Source: Candidatus Avichristensenella intestinipullorum
Lineage (GTDB): Bacteria > Bacillota > Clostridia > Christensenellales > Aristaeellaceae
Assembly (NCBI GenBank): GCA_018713305.1
Contig: DVFI01000092.1
Location: 29,573 to 93,572, forward strand
Reading direction: 5' to 3'
Length of the DNA stretch: 64,000 bases
A model generated the notes under the pieces. That model had not been told where the DNA came from. It searched no databases and saw nothing but the letters and a program-made list of their open reading frames with translations. Position numbers and translations under genes: made by a program. Below are positions 19,701 through 27,000 of this stretch, piece after piece. Within the stretch, counting starts at the first letter, position 1. Each line of letters opens with the position of its first letter.

Positions 19701-20536
19701 TGCCGCCGATGTCGTCCGCCAGCCCGTCGCCTTCGCCGTCCGCATCGCCTTCGGCTTCGGCGCAGGCTTCCTCCTCGCCCAGTCCCTCCGCCAGCCCCAG
19801 CGGCGGCGTGGGCGGCTTTGTCACCATCAGCCCCAGCGACCCGGACGCCTCCTTCGGGCCCACCACGGCTCCGACGGGCTTCCCGGTGGAAGAAACCTCC
19901 GGCCCCTCGCTGACCGGCCTGTGGGTGGCGCTGGGCCTGTTGCTGGTGTTGGGCGCGGGAGGCATGTACGGGTATTCCGTCTATAACAAGTCCCGCCGCC
20001 AGCAGGCCGAGCAGCGCGCCAAACGGCTGAGCGAACAGGCCCAGCGCACGGGCCAGAGCGGCGAACGTCCCGCCGTGCGCAGGCCGGCGCCGCCCGTTAC
20101 GCCGCCCGGCGCCGCCGCCCAGCAGCAAAGGCGGGATTCCCGCCAGCCCAATCCCTATGCGCGGCCTCAAACGCCCGCACGGGACGGCGCGTCCGGTATG
20201 CCGCGCGCTTCCGTGGACGGGAAACCCCTGGGCGCGCAGAACGCCGCGCCGGGTGCATCCACGCCGTCTGCGCGGCCGCAGGACCCGAATAACCCCTATC
20301 TCCGGCAGATGCAGAGCGCGCGGCCCGGCACGGCGCCGCAGCCGCCCGCAGCGCCCAAGGCCTCCGAGACGGCCGATACGGCAAAGCCCAAGGAGACGAC
20401 CGATACCTCGGCGTATCAGCGTCCGCGCATGCCGGTGGCGCCGCCCCCGGTGCAGCCGGACAACGCCCCCGCGGAACCGCGCCGCCGCCGGCGGACCGAC
20501 CGCTACCACGACGCTGACGCCAAACGCGACGAGTGA
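16769..20536 (+). CDS. Large surface protein: signal peptide, about eight SH3b-like repeats, low-complexity Thr/Pro and Ser/Pro linkers, TM helix, basic Pro-rich cytoplasmic tail
   Basis: MAFRRLFCLMLALALLLPCTAFASPG signal; repeat modules ending in (F/L/M)xT...E..; TEAPTASPTEAPTTSPTEPP; SASPSPSPSASPSAS; TM LTGLWVALGLLLVLGAGGMYGYSVY; Arg/Pro-rich C-terminus. Confidence 0.8.
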   Translation: MAFRRLFCLMLALALLLPCTAFASPGLMDITVYYQSGTDETGQPIVVSAVRGVDYDWAYTDQTQTRIWIQVLPGSLVPLNYVRITALIDDGMGGVNEYTYFDVMTGQEWLNLETSETTPLALQLRSADGATIQGDTLTLSYNAYTPGGTVDPTPPAVETPAIEYEQLPAYEDPRGRVTGQNAALYSAPNGDYVASVSADALVTFQQGMEFSTQHDAQGGLWCLVALEDGTQGYLKMSEFRFLTADEAYQLDHPQQSWEEPETPYAVVGGNGAMGYDAYGQPAYDANGQPVTLLPDARVYYTGNRFYDANNRILMEVVLLPEGTQSAYIYLDDVSYFMNTQQATEYQESLKEQMPEHETDFLRPNGGAPLRSADGSESGSYFSGEEVLRLTGESFHIGNTLVLGVSVYPDGASGYVTLSDISHFMTQQEVTQWEEAQKEQMPEHENEYARTGQNGAPIYNANGQLTGQTLEAGVTLCYTGESLYSGNTLLVRMLVQPENQVSYYLPVGSLQFLTNAERDEYLESLLPDPTQPPTQPPTEAPTASPTEAPTTSPTEPPKQEMPAVSNTYGYAEINAGGATLYNANLTQAGTLSAHAVVQYQPNANKLYDPNGRLLVYVTQQNGASGYVMVDNMTFLSQAEAEEIANPQEDPVPQATGHAYVLGNNVSMRRSPSATSAATGTVNANNVVKLDGSERDGNGNIWHYATYTSGATTLSGWIASSSLQIMTAEQEEAYLREQQATQPPQPTQTATAQPTSSPTTQPVRGYMVVTNTQFAPLLLWNDVGAPVKSYLNNGDVVYVDTQITQNGISFNHVVTDKTGEWGYILADYLRAMTQQELNEYFQQSTPQTPSPSAPNYNTGDFSGYALLTSNNVNFRKSPSMSGGRHSQLKQGTLVRVLNEVSAEGYTWYQCESGGVIGYLRGDMLSLLTIREYQLVRTNSSYTQSGSIITPTSTANTSGISSSIWATARPNATSGITFVTLPPMSSASPSPSPSASPSASAQASSSPSPSASPSGGVGGFVTISPSDPDASFGPTTAPTGFPVEETSGPSLTGLWVALGLLLVLGAGGMYGYSVYNKSRRQQAEQRAKRLSEQAQRTGQSGERPAVRRPAPPVTPPGAAAQQQRRDSRQPNPYARPQTPARDGASGMPRASVDGKPLGAQNAAPGASTPSARPQDPNNPYLRQMQSARPGTAPQPPAAPKASETADTAKPKETTDTSAYQRPRMPVAPPPVQPDNAPAEPRRRRRTDRYHDADAKRDE
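18374..18436 (+). repeat. 24-bp tandem repeat, about 2.6 copies, in Thr/Pro linker of the SH3 repeat protein
   Basis: CCCACGGAAGCGCCCACAGCGTCT / CCCACGGAGGCCCCCACAACATCT / CCCACGGAGCCTCCC. Confidence 0.85.
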
Positions 20537-20593
20537 CCCTTTTTTCCCGTCCCGGCCTGCCGGCAGCAAACGGCCCCGGGCTGCGGACGACGC

Positions 20594-20638
20594 ATAGGCC
20601 CCTCCCTCCCGGAAGAGAGGGGCCTATCCGGTTTTTTT
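20594..20638 (+). terminator. Rho-independent terminator
   Basis: ATAGGCCCCTC...GAGGGGCCTATCCGGTTTTTTT. Confidence 0.8.
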
Positions 20639-20665
20639 GCCGCATATACAAAAGGAGGCCTTTCC

Positions 20666-22864
20666 TTGCCCCAACCCCTTCATGACAGCCGCTGGATAGG
20701 CGCCGGTCATACCCTGCCCGTCACGCTTCCAAGCCGGCTTTTTGACGCGCTGGAGGCCGCCGGCCTCGCTCCGGACCCCGGGCGCGGGCTGAACAGCCGA
20801 ACGAGCGAATGGGCTTCGCTCCGGGCATGGACGCTGCAGGGCATATGTCATCCCGAGGCGCTGGATGCAGAGCGCGTGTTTTTGTGCGCGCGGGGTGTGC
20901 GCGGACGGGGGGAAATCTGCGTCAACGGCGAAACGGCGGGCGCGTTTTCGCCCGGCGACTGGGAAACGGAAATCACCGCGCAGGCGCTGCGCAAAACCCC
21001 CTGCGACCTTTCCCTTTCTTTTTCTCCCCAGCCCCCGGAGGGCGTGCCGCCGCGGGTTGCCCTGGGCGCGGACGCGCTGTATCTGCGCGGCGTAAACCAG
21101 GCGCGCCTGGAAGATGTGCATATCACGCCGCGCATCGTGGACGGCTACGGCGTCATCGAGGCGCGCACCGTCCTCGTCCCCTATGTGCCGGGCCGCTATG
21201 CCTTTCGCTATGCGGTGGTGCGGGAGGGAGAAACGCTGGCGACCGAGGAGTTTTCGGAAAAGCTGTCCGCCGTGCCTTCCGCCTGCCTGCACCGGCTGGT
21301 GCTGCCGCTTCCGGCGCGCTGGGAGCTGGGCGCGCCCAACGCGCCCTATCTGCTGCGCCTGAGCGTGCTGCGCGCCGGACAGGTCTGCGACGACCGCCTG
21401 GTGACGTGCGGCTTTTGCGAAAAGCGGTTTGCCCAGAGCCCGGCGATGCAGCTGCATCTGGACGGACGGCGCGTTTTCCTGGCCGGCGCGCAGTGGCGGG
21501 ACGATCCGGCGCAGGGCGTCGCGGATGTGGAGGCGCGCCTGGACTGGCTGCAAGCCGCGCACATCAACTGCCTGCGGGTCTATGGGCTGCCCGACGAGCG
21601 CCTCTGCGACGCGCTGGATGCGCGCGGCATGCTGCTCTGGCCCGTGCTTCCGCTGGACACGGCGGCGGCGCGCCAGGTCATTGCCCGCGTTCGCCATCGC
21701 CCCTCGCTGGCCGCCTACGGATGCGAGCAAATCCTGGAAGCCTTCAATTGTCCGGCCGGCGCGCATCATCCTACAGTGCGTGCGCTCGGCGCGCTGGTGG
21801 ACGAGCTGGATGGGGCCCATCCCTTTTTCGGCCCGATTCCCGGGGGCCCGGTCGCCCGTCCCGGCCGGGACGATTTGGGCGTAGGCCGCTGCCGGGACGT
21901 GTGGGGGCCGGAATCCTATCCCGGCCCGGAATCCCTCTGCCGGGACATGAACGCGGACGACGCGCTCATCCGCACCGTGTCCTGTCCCGCGCCCGCATGG
22001 GACCTGGCGTCGCTGGCCGGCGACCAGCCCTTCTGGCCGCCCGAGGGCCCGCTCTGGGCCCACCGCGCGCGCGAAGCGCTCCGCCTCCCGGCGCTGGCGG
22101 AATGGTTTGACGCAGACCTTTCGCAGCCCCGCATGGCCGTGGCGCTTGCGCGCGCCCTGCAGGCGGAAACCGTTCGCTACGCGGCCGAGCGCGCGCGCCT
22201 GCGCCAGGACCGTGCCTCCGGCTTTTTCATCGAAGACCCCTTCGAGCGCTGCCCGTCGCTGCACAGCGCCGCGCTGTTTGACGGCGACCGGCCGAGGCCC
22301 GGCTGGTGGGCGCTGGAAAGCGCGCTGCGGCCGCTGCATGTGTGCGCGCGGCTGGACAGCATGGGCTATTACTGCGATACCTCGTTTGAGGCCCAGATTT
22401 GCCTGCTGTGCGACCGGCCCGTGCCCGGCCCGCTGCGCGTCTGCGCCCGGCTTCACCGGGCCGACGGCAGCGTGCTGGCCGAAGCTTCGTTCGACGCGCT
22501 GGCGGAGACGGCGGCGCTCGGCGCGCTGCGGGCGACGCTGCCGGATCATCCGACGGCGCTGGTGCTGCGCCTGACGCTGGAGAGGCTGGGCGAGGTGCTG
22601 GACAGCAACGATTACACCATCTGCGTGGCCCTGCATGCGCTGCTCTGGCCGCTTTCGCACGCGCCTTTTGCCGCGGTCGCATGCCGCCAGGGACGGATGG
22701 AAAACACATGCGGCCAGACGGCGTACGGCGTGTGCGCGGGGCGTGCCGCCGGCACGGCGCAGCCCGGCTGGAGCGCGCTTCTTCCGGGCGAATCGCGGGA
22801 AATACACGCAACGCGCGAGGGATTGGAAGGGTTGAACCTGGAACCCGGCCCCTCGATTCTGTAA
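20666..22864 (+). CDS. Divergent glycoside hydrolase family 2-like protein
   Basis: Sugar-binding/Ig-like/TIM-barrel order; GRRVFLAGAQWRDD..., RHRPSLAAYGCEQ region resembles the GH2 barrel. Confidence 0.6.
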   Translation: MPQPLHDSRWIGAGHTLPVTLPSRLFDALEAAGLAPDPGRGLNSRTSEWASLRAWTLQGICHPEALDAERVFLCARGVRGRGEICVNGETAGAFSPGDWETEITAQALRKTPCDLSLSFSPQPPEGVPPRVALGADALYLRGVNQARLEDVHITPRIVDGYGVIEARTVLVPYVPGRYAFRYAVVREGETLATEEFSEKLSAVPSACLHRLVLPLPARWELGAPNAPYLLRLSVLRAGQVCDDRLVTCGFCEKRFAQSPAMQLHLDGRRVFLAGAQWRDDPAQGVADVEARLDWLQAAHINCLRVYGLPDERLCDALDARGMLLWPVLPLDTAAARQVIARVRHRPSLAAYGCEQILEAFNCPAGAHHPTVRALGALVDELDGAHPFFGPIPGGPVARPGRDDLGVGRCRDVWGPESYPGPESLCRDMNADDALIRTVSCPAPAWDLASLAGDQPFWPPEGPLWAHRAREALRLPALAEWFDADLSQPRMAVALARALQAETVRYAAERARLRQDRASGFFIEDPFERCPSLHSAALFDGDRPRPGWWALESALRPLHVCARLDSMGYYCDTSFEAQICLLCDRPVPGPLRVCARLHRADGSVLAEASFDALAETAALGALRATLPDHPTALVLRLTLERLGEVLDSNDYTICVALHALLWPLSHAPFAAVACRQGRMENTCGQTAYGVCAGRAAGTAQPGWSALLPGESREIHATREGLEGLNLEPGPSIL

Positions 22865-22880
22865 GCGGGGAGGTTTTTGC

Positions 22881-23057
22881 ATGCGCAGAGCATACGCCGT
22901 ATTTCTGCTTTTCTTCATCCTGCTGGCTGCATTGGGGCTCTGGACGGTCTTTGACGGCGCGCAGCGCTACCGGACCCGTCCGCTGGTGGGCGATTATGTC
23001 CGCTCCGAGGGAACGGTCGGCAGCCTCGCCCCACGGACGGAAGATCATTTCTGCTGA
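22881..23057 (+). CDS. Small single-TM protein of 58 aa
   Basis: MRRAYAVFLLFFILLAALGLWTVFDGAQRYRTRPLVGDYVRSEGTVGSLAPRTEDHFC; RBS GGGGAGG. Confidence 0.5.
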   Translation: MRRAYAVFLLFFILLAALGLWTVFDGAQRYRTRPLVGDYVRSEGTVGSLAPRTEDHFC

Positions 23058-23078
23058 CGTGGTGGGGAGGCGCCGGAC

Positions 23079-23645
23079 ATGATGTTTGGAGAACCTATCT
23101 TTTCCCGCCTGCCGCAGCTTGGCACGGACCGCCTGATCCTGCGCCGGATGACCATGGCCGACGCGCAGGACATCTTTGCCTACAGCCGCGATCCCGAGGT
23201 CAGCCGCTATGTCCTTTGGGACGCGCATCGCTCTATCCACGATTCGCGCGCCTATCTGCGCTATCTGCAGCGCCAGTACCGCAACAACGATCCCTCCAGC
23301 TGGGGGATTCAGCTTCGGGAAACCGGGCATATTATCGGGACCATCGGGTATATGTGGTGGAACCAGGAGTATCGCTCCGCGGAGGTTGGATATTCCCTCT
23401 CGCGCGCCTATTGGAACCGCGGCCTGATGACCGAAGCGCTGCGCGAGGTGATTCGCTTCGGCTTTGACCGGATGCTGCTGCACCGCATCGAAGCGCAGCA
23501 TGAAGTCGAAAACCCCGCCTCCGGCCGCGTGATGGAAAAAGCGGGCATGCGGCGGGAGGGCGTGCTGCGCGGACGGCTTTATAACAAAGGAAAATATGTG
23601 GACGTGGTACTGTACGCCATTTTACGGGAGGACAGACGCTTTTGA
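23079..23645 (+). CDS. GNAT N-acetyltransferase (RimJ/RimL-like)
   Basis: LGTDRLILRRMTMADAQDIFAYSRDPEVSRYVLW...AYWNRGLMTEALREVIRFGFD. Confidence 0.9.
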   Translation: MMFGEPIFSRLPQLGTDRLILRRMTMADAQDIFAYSRDPEVSRYVLWDAHRSIHDSRAYLRYLQRQYRNNDPSSWGIQLRETGHIIGTIGYMWWNQEYRSAEVGYSLSRAYWNRGLMTEALREVIRFGFDRMLLHRIEAQHEVENPASGRVMEKAGMRREGVLRGRLYNKGKYVDVVLYAILREDRRF

Positions 23646-24451
23646 AACCGACACCGCTGCAAATCGAAACCATCCCGGTGCCCATTCCCTCGCTGCCCGA
23701 CGCGCTGGAAGACACGCGCCTTGCCCTGTTTGCCGACCTTCATATGAACGGCCGCTCCATCGCTCCCCAACACCGGCAGGCGCTCGAGCACGTTGCCCGG
23801 GAGCGCCCGGACGTGATATGCATTCTGGGCGATGTCATCGACAACAACACCGTCCATGTGCCCGCGCTCGCGCCCTATCTGCGCGATGTGGCCTCCGTTG
23901 CGCCCACGGTGGCCGTGCTGGGCAACAACGACTGTTTCGGCCCGAAAAACCTGGAAATCCTGCGCGAAACCTATGACGGCTGCGGCATCACGCTGCTGGA
24001 AAACGAAGCGCGCACGCTGCCGATTGGCGGCGCGTCCCTGGAAATCACCGGGCTGGAAGATCCGGCGGTCTCCGCAAAGGGCCTGCGCCGGGAACGGCCC
24101 GACCGGGATTCCGCTCCCCGCCTGTCCTTTTCCGAAGCCGTCGCGCCCCGCCCGCAAACGCCTTCCGTCTCCGTTGTGATGCTGCACCGTCCCGAGCTCG
24201 CCATGCAGTATGCCCTGGCAAAGCCCACGCTCATCCTGGCGGGGCACGCGCACGGGGGACAGATTCGCCTGCCTTTCCTGGGCGGACTGTACGCGCCCGG
24301 ACAGGGGATATTTCCGCGCTGGACCAGCGGGCTCTACCCGATGGGAGAAAGCCGGCTGCTGGTCAGCCGCGGCCTGGGCAATCATGGCAGCACGCTGCGC
24401 TTTGGCAATCCCTTTCATCTGCCCATTGCGGTATTGCGAAAAAAGAATTGA
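23642..24451 (+). CDS. Metallophosphoesterase (YkuE-like)
   Basis: TRLALFADLHMN...ICILGDVIDNN...VAVLGNNDCF...LAGHAHGGQIRLP. Confidence 0.88.
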   Translation: MKPTPLQIETIPVPIPSLPDALEDTRLALFADLHMNGRSIAPQHRQALEHVARERPDVICILGDVIDNNTVHVPALAPYLRDVASVAPTVAVLGNNDCFGPKNLEILRETYDGCGITLLENEARTLPIGGASLEITGLEDPAVSAKGLRRERPDRDSAPRLSFSEAVAPRPQTPSVSVVMLHRPELAMQYALAKPTLILAGHAHGGQIRLPFLGGLYAPGQGIFPRWTSGLYPMGESRLLVSRGLGNHGSTLRFGNPFHLPIAVLRKKN

Positions 24452-24566
24452 AATTCCTTCAAAAAAATTCTGAGGACCCGGGAAGAAACCCGCAGACTTT
24501 CGCGTTATATGGGTGAAGTTCAAAACGTGCTGCAAGGTTCCCCTCCCTTGCCAGCGCATCACCGCA

Positions 24567-24600
24567 CCCCCTCTTTCTAAAAAAGGGGGGCCTTTTTTTA
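24567..24600 (+). terminator. Rho-independent terminator
   Basis: CCCCCTCTTTCTAAAAAAGGGGGGCCTTTTTTTA. Confidence 0.7.
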
Positions 24601-24713
24601 TCAGAAGAGGAAGCTTCGAAACATCACAGGCTGTGTTCTCCGCTGAAAAGCACTCATGGTACCGGGCATTCCGTGGGGAATGCTTCGGGAATATGCCGTT
24701 GGGGGGATGTAAA

Positions 24714-25169
24714 ATGTCAACACCATGTTCCTGTGTAGCGGGCCTGCGGATTGCGCTGGAAATGGAGCGGCGCGGACGCAGCCTCTACCTGCGCGCCGCG
24801 CAATTTGCCCGGGAAGAATCGCTCCGTGCGCTGTTGCTGGAGCTGGCTGATGAGGAATTGGAACACCATACGGTCTTTTCCGCCATGCTCGAGGCTCTGG
24901 GCGCTCCGCCCCTCTCTCCGGAAGAAAACGCGCTGGCCGCCGCGCGCGCAGCCGATGTTTTCTTTCCCGGCGGCCTGATGCAAATTGCGCAGGAAGGCGC
25001 ATTGGCCACGCAAGAGCACATGCTGGAAGCGGCCATACAAGCCGAGCGCGATTCCATTGACTTCTATGAACGCCTGATGGATTCCCTGCCGGCCGACGGC
25101 CGCGACGCCATCGCCGCCATTGTCCAGGAAGAACGCGGCCATTTGCGCGCCCTGACCGCGCGAAAATAG
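24714..25169 (+). CDS. Rubrerythrin/ferritin-like domain protein
   Basis: ALEMERRGRSLYLRAAQFA...LADEELEHHTVFSAM...ERDSIDFYERLMD...EERGHLRAL; EXXH-type four-helix metal-binding pattern. Confidence 0.8.
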   Translation: MSTPCSCVAGLRIALEMERRGRSLYLRAAQFAREESLRALLLELADEELEHHTVFSAMLEALGAPPLSPEENALAAARAADVFFPGGLMQIAQEGALATQEHMLEAAIQAERDSIDFYERLMDSLPADGRDAIAAIVQEERGHLRALTARK

Positions 25170-25284
25170 GCCCTGACCGCCGCACTTGTGTCCGTATCCC
25201 GGATACATTGTGAACACAGTGTGAATACTGTATATTACTCTTTGTGGATGAAATCTCGGCCTCCATTCCTTGTATTTTCAGGAA

Positions 25285-25313
25285 AAACGCCGCCCCCGTT
25301 GGGGACGGCGTTA
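25285..25313 (+). terminator. Hairpin/terminator after the ferritin-like gene, abutting the DnaA boxes
   Basis: AACGCCGCCCCCGTTGGGGACGGCGTTAATTT. Confidence 0.65.
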
Positions 25314-25417
25314 ATTTATCCACAGTCTTATCCACATTCCTTGCATTTTTGTGAATAACTTGGTCGTTTTCTCACTTTTGCGAACAGTTATCCACAGAAA
25401 TACTTTCCGGCGGCAGG

Positions 25418-25624
25418 TTACGCCTTCTCCGCCAGGTATTCGTTGAGCTGATGCACCAGCTCGTCCACATTAAAGCCATGCACCACGCTGGCCTGCTCCA
25501 GGGACTCCGCCGTAGCATGGGGGCAGCCCAGGCAATGCAGCCCGAATCCCATCATAATGCGGGCCGTGCCGCGGTCCATATCCAAAACCTGGCGAATGGT
25601 CATATCCTTATTGATTGTTGCCAT
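25418..25624 (-). CDS. DUF1858 (hybrid-cluster-protein-associated redox disulfide type) small protein
   Basis: MATINKDMTIRQVLDMDRGTARIMMGFGLHCLGCPHATAESLEQASVVHGFNVDELVHQLNEYL. Confidence 0.9.
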   Translation of the reverse strand: MATINKDMTIRQVLDMDRGTARIMMGFGLHCLGCPHATAESLEQASVVHGFNVDELVHQLNEYLAEKA

Positions 25625-25892
25625 GCAAAAGCCCTCCCATTGCGTATTCAACCTATTATATACCCGGCCTTATCAAAAAGTAAACAGAAAAAAAGTCCCC
25701 GGGGCAAAGAGGGTAAAAAGGATTTTCCAGATTCGGCATCGAAGCATTACCAGGTTTCTGCCAAACCATCCACAGGACATCCACAGCAAAAATCAAAGCC
25801 TGTCCCGCTTTGGCATGGTTTTCCACGAAATCAACAGCCCTACTACTACGACGACTACTTATAAAAACCGCCGCTACAAGGAGGAACCACCC

Positions 25893-26999
25893 ATGCGCTT
25901 TACCTGTCTTGCCAGCGATATGGTCAACGGACTGAACATCGTTACCCGCGCCATCGCCACACGCTCCACCATCCAGATTCTCGAAGGCGTGCTGCTGACC
26001 ACCTGTCCGGAAGGACTGCGCCTGACCTGCACAGACCTTGCGCTGGGCATCGAAACCCATATCGATGCGGAAATCGCCGAAGAGGGCAGCGTGGTCCTGC
26101 CCGGAAAGCTCCTGGCCGAAATCATGCGCAAGCTGCCGGAGGAGCGCATGGAGCTGCGCGTCAACGACCAAAATGTGGCGTCCATCCGCTGCGCCGGCTC
26201 GCGCACAACGCTGTCCGGGCTGGACGCGCAGGAGTATCCCCCGCTGCCCGAGGTGGGGGACGCCAAGTCCGTCTCGCTGTCCGCATCCCTGCTCAAGGAC
26301 ATGATTCAGCGCACCACCTTCGCCATTGCCACCGATGAGACGCGGCCGATTCTGACCGGCTGCCTCATAGAATCGGACGGGCACGAGCTGTGCGTCGTCG
26401 CGCTGGACGGCTTCCGCCTGGCGCTGAGGCGACAGGAGTTCCAGGAGGAAATCCCGGCGTTTTCCGCCGTGGCGCCGGGAAAAGTGCTCAACGAGCTGGC
26501 CCGCATTCTCGAAGACGGCGAGCAGTCCGTGTCGCTGATGTGGGGAACGTCGCATCTGCTGGCGGATATGGGGAGCACGCGCGTGGTCGCGCGGCTGCTG
26601 GAAGGCGAATTTATTCGCTACCGCCAGATTTTGCCCGCCGACTGGCAGACGCGCGTGCGCGCTTCCAAGCGCGAACTGGAAGCCGCCATGGACCGCGCGT
26701 CGCTGATGGCCCGGGAAGGAAAGAACAACCTGGTCAAACTGCATATGGAAGATGGCATGATGCTGATTACTTCCAATGCGGAGCTGGGCGATGTGCGCGA
26801 AGAAATCCAGGTGGAAACCGAAGGAAGGGATTTGGACATCGCCTTCAACGTCCGCTATATCAGCGATACCCTTCGGGCCATCGAGGACGAACAGATTGTG
26901 CTCCGCTTCAATTCCAATGTCAGCCCCTGCGTCATTTGCCCGGCGGAAGGAGACCGGTATTTGTATCTGGCCCTGCCGGTACGGGTGTTCTCGGCCTGA
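25893..26999 (+). CDS. dnaN: DNA polymerase III beta sliding clamp
   Basis: MRFTCLASDMVNGLNIVTRAIATRSTIQILEGVLLTTCPEGLRLTCTDL...LPVRVFSA; RBS AAGGAGG. Confidence 0.97.
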   Translation: MRFTCLASDMVNGLNIVTRAIATRSTIQILEGVLLTTCPEGLRLTCTDLALGIETHIDAEIAEEGSVVLPGKLLAEIMRKLPEERMELRVNDQNVASIRCAGSRTTLSGLDAQEYPPLPEVGDAKSVSLSASLLKDMIQRTTFAIATDETRPILTGCLIESDGHELCVVALDGFRLALRRQEFQEEIPAFSAVAPGKVLNELARILEDGEQSVSLMWGTSHLLADMGSTRVVARLLEGEFIRYRQILPADWQTRVRASKRELEAAMDRASLMAREGKNNLVKLHMEDGMMLITSNAELGDVREEIQVETEGRDLDIAFNVRYISDTLRAIEDEQIVLRFNSNVSPCVICPAEGDRYLYLALPVRVFSA

Positions 27000-27000
27000 G

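Larger units (their letters stand above)
25205..25870. other. Probable bipartite chromosomal origin of replication (oriC)
   Basis: Perfect DnaA boxes at 25316-25324, 25328-25336, 25350-25358 (rev) and 25388-25396; near-consensus boxes at 25220-25228 and 25243-25251; DnaA-trio-like CTACTACTACGACGACTACTT at 25840-25860 next to ATAAAAA; dnaN starts at 25893. Confidence 0.85.

Noticed and set aside
25209-25217. TGTGAACAC and the CATCCACA pair near 25766-25786 as full DnaA boxes
   Set aside because: Two mismatches to TTATNCACA; treated only as possible weak sites within the oriC.
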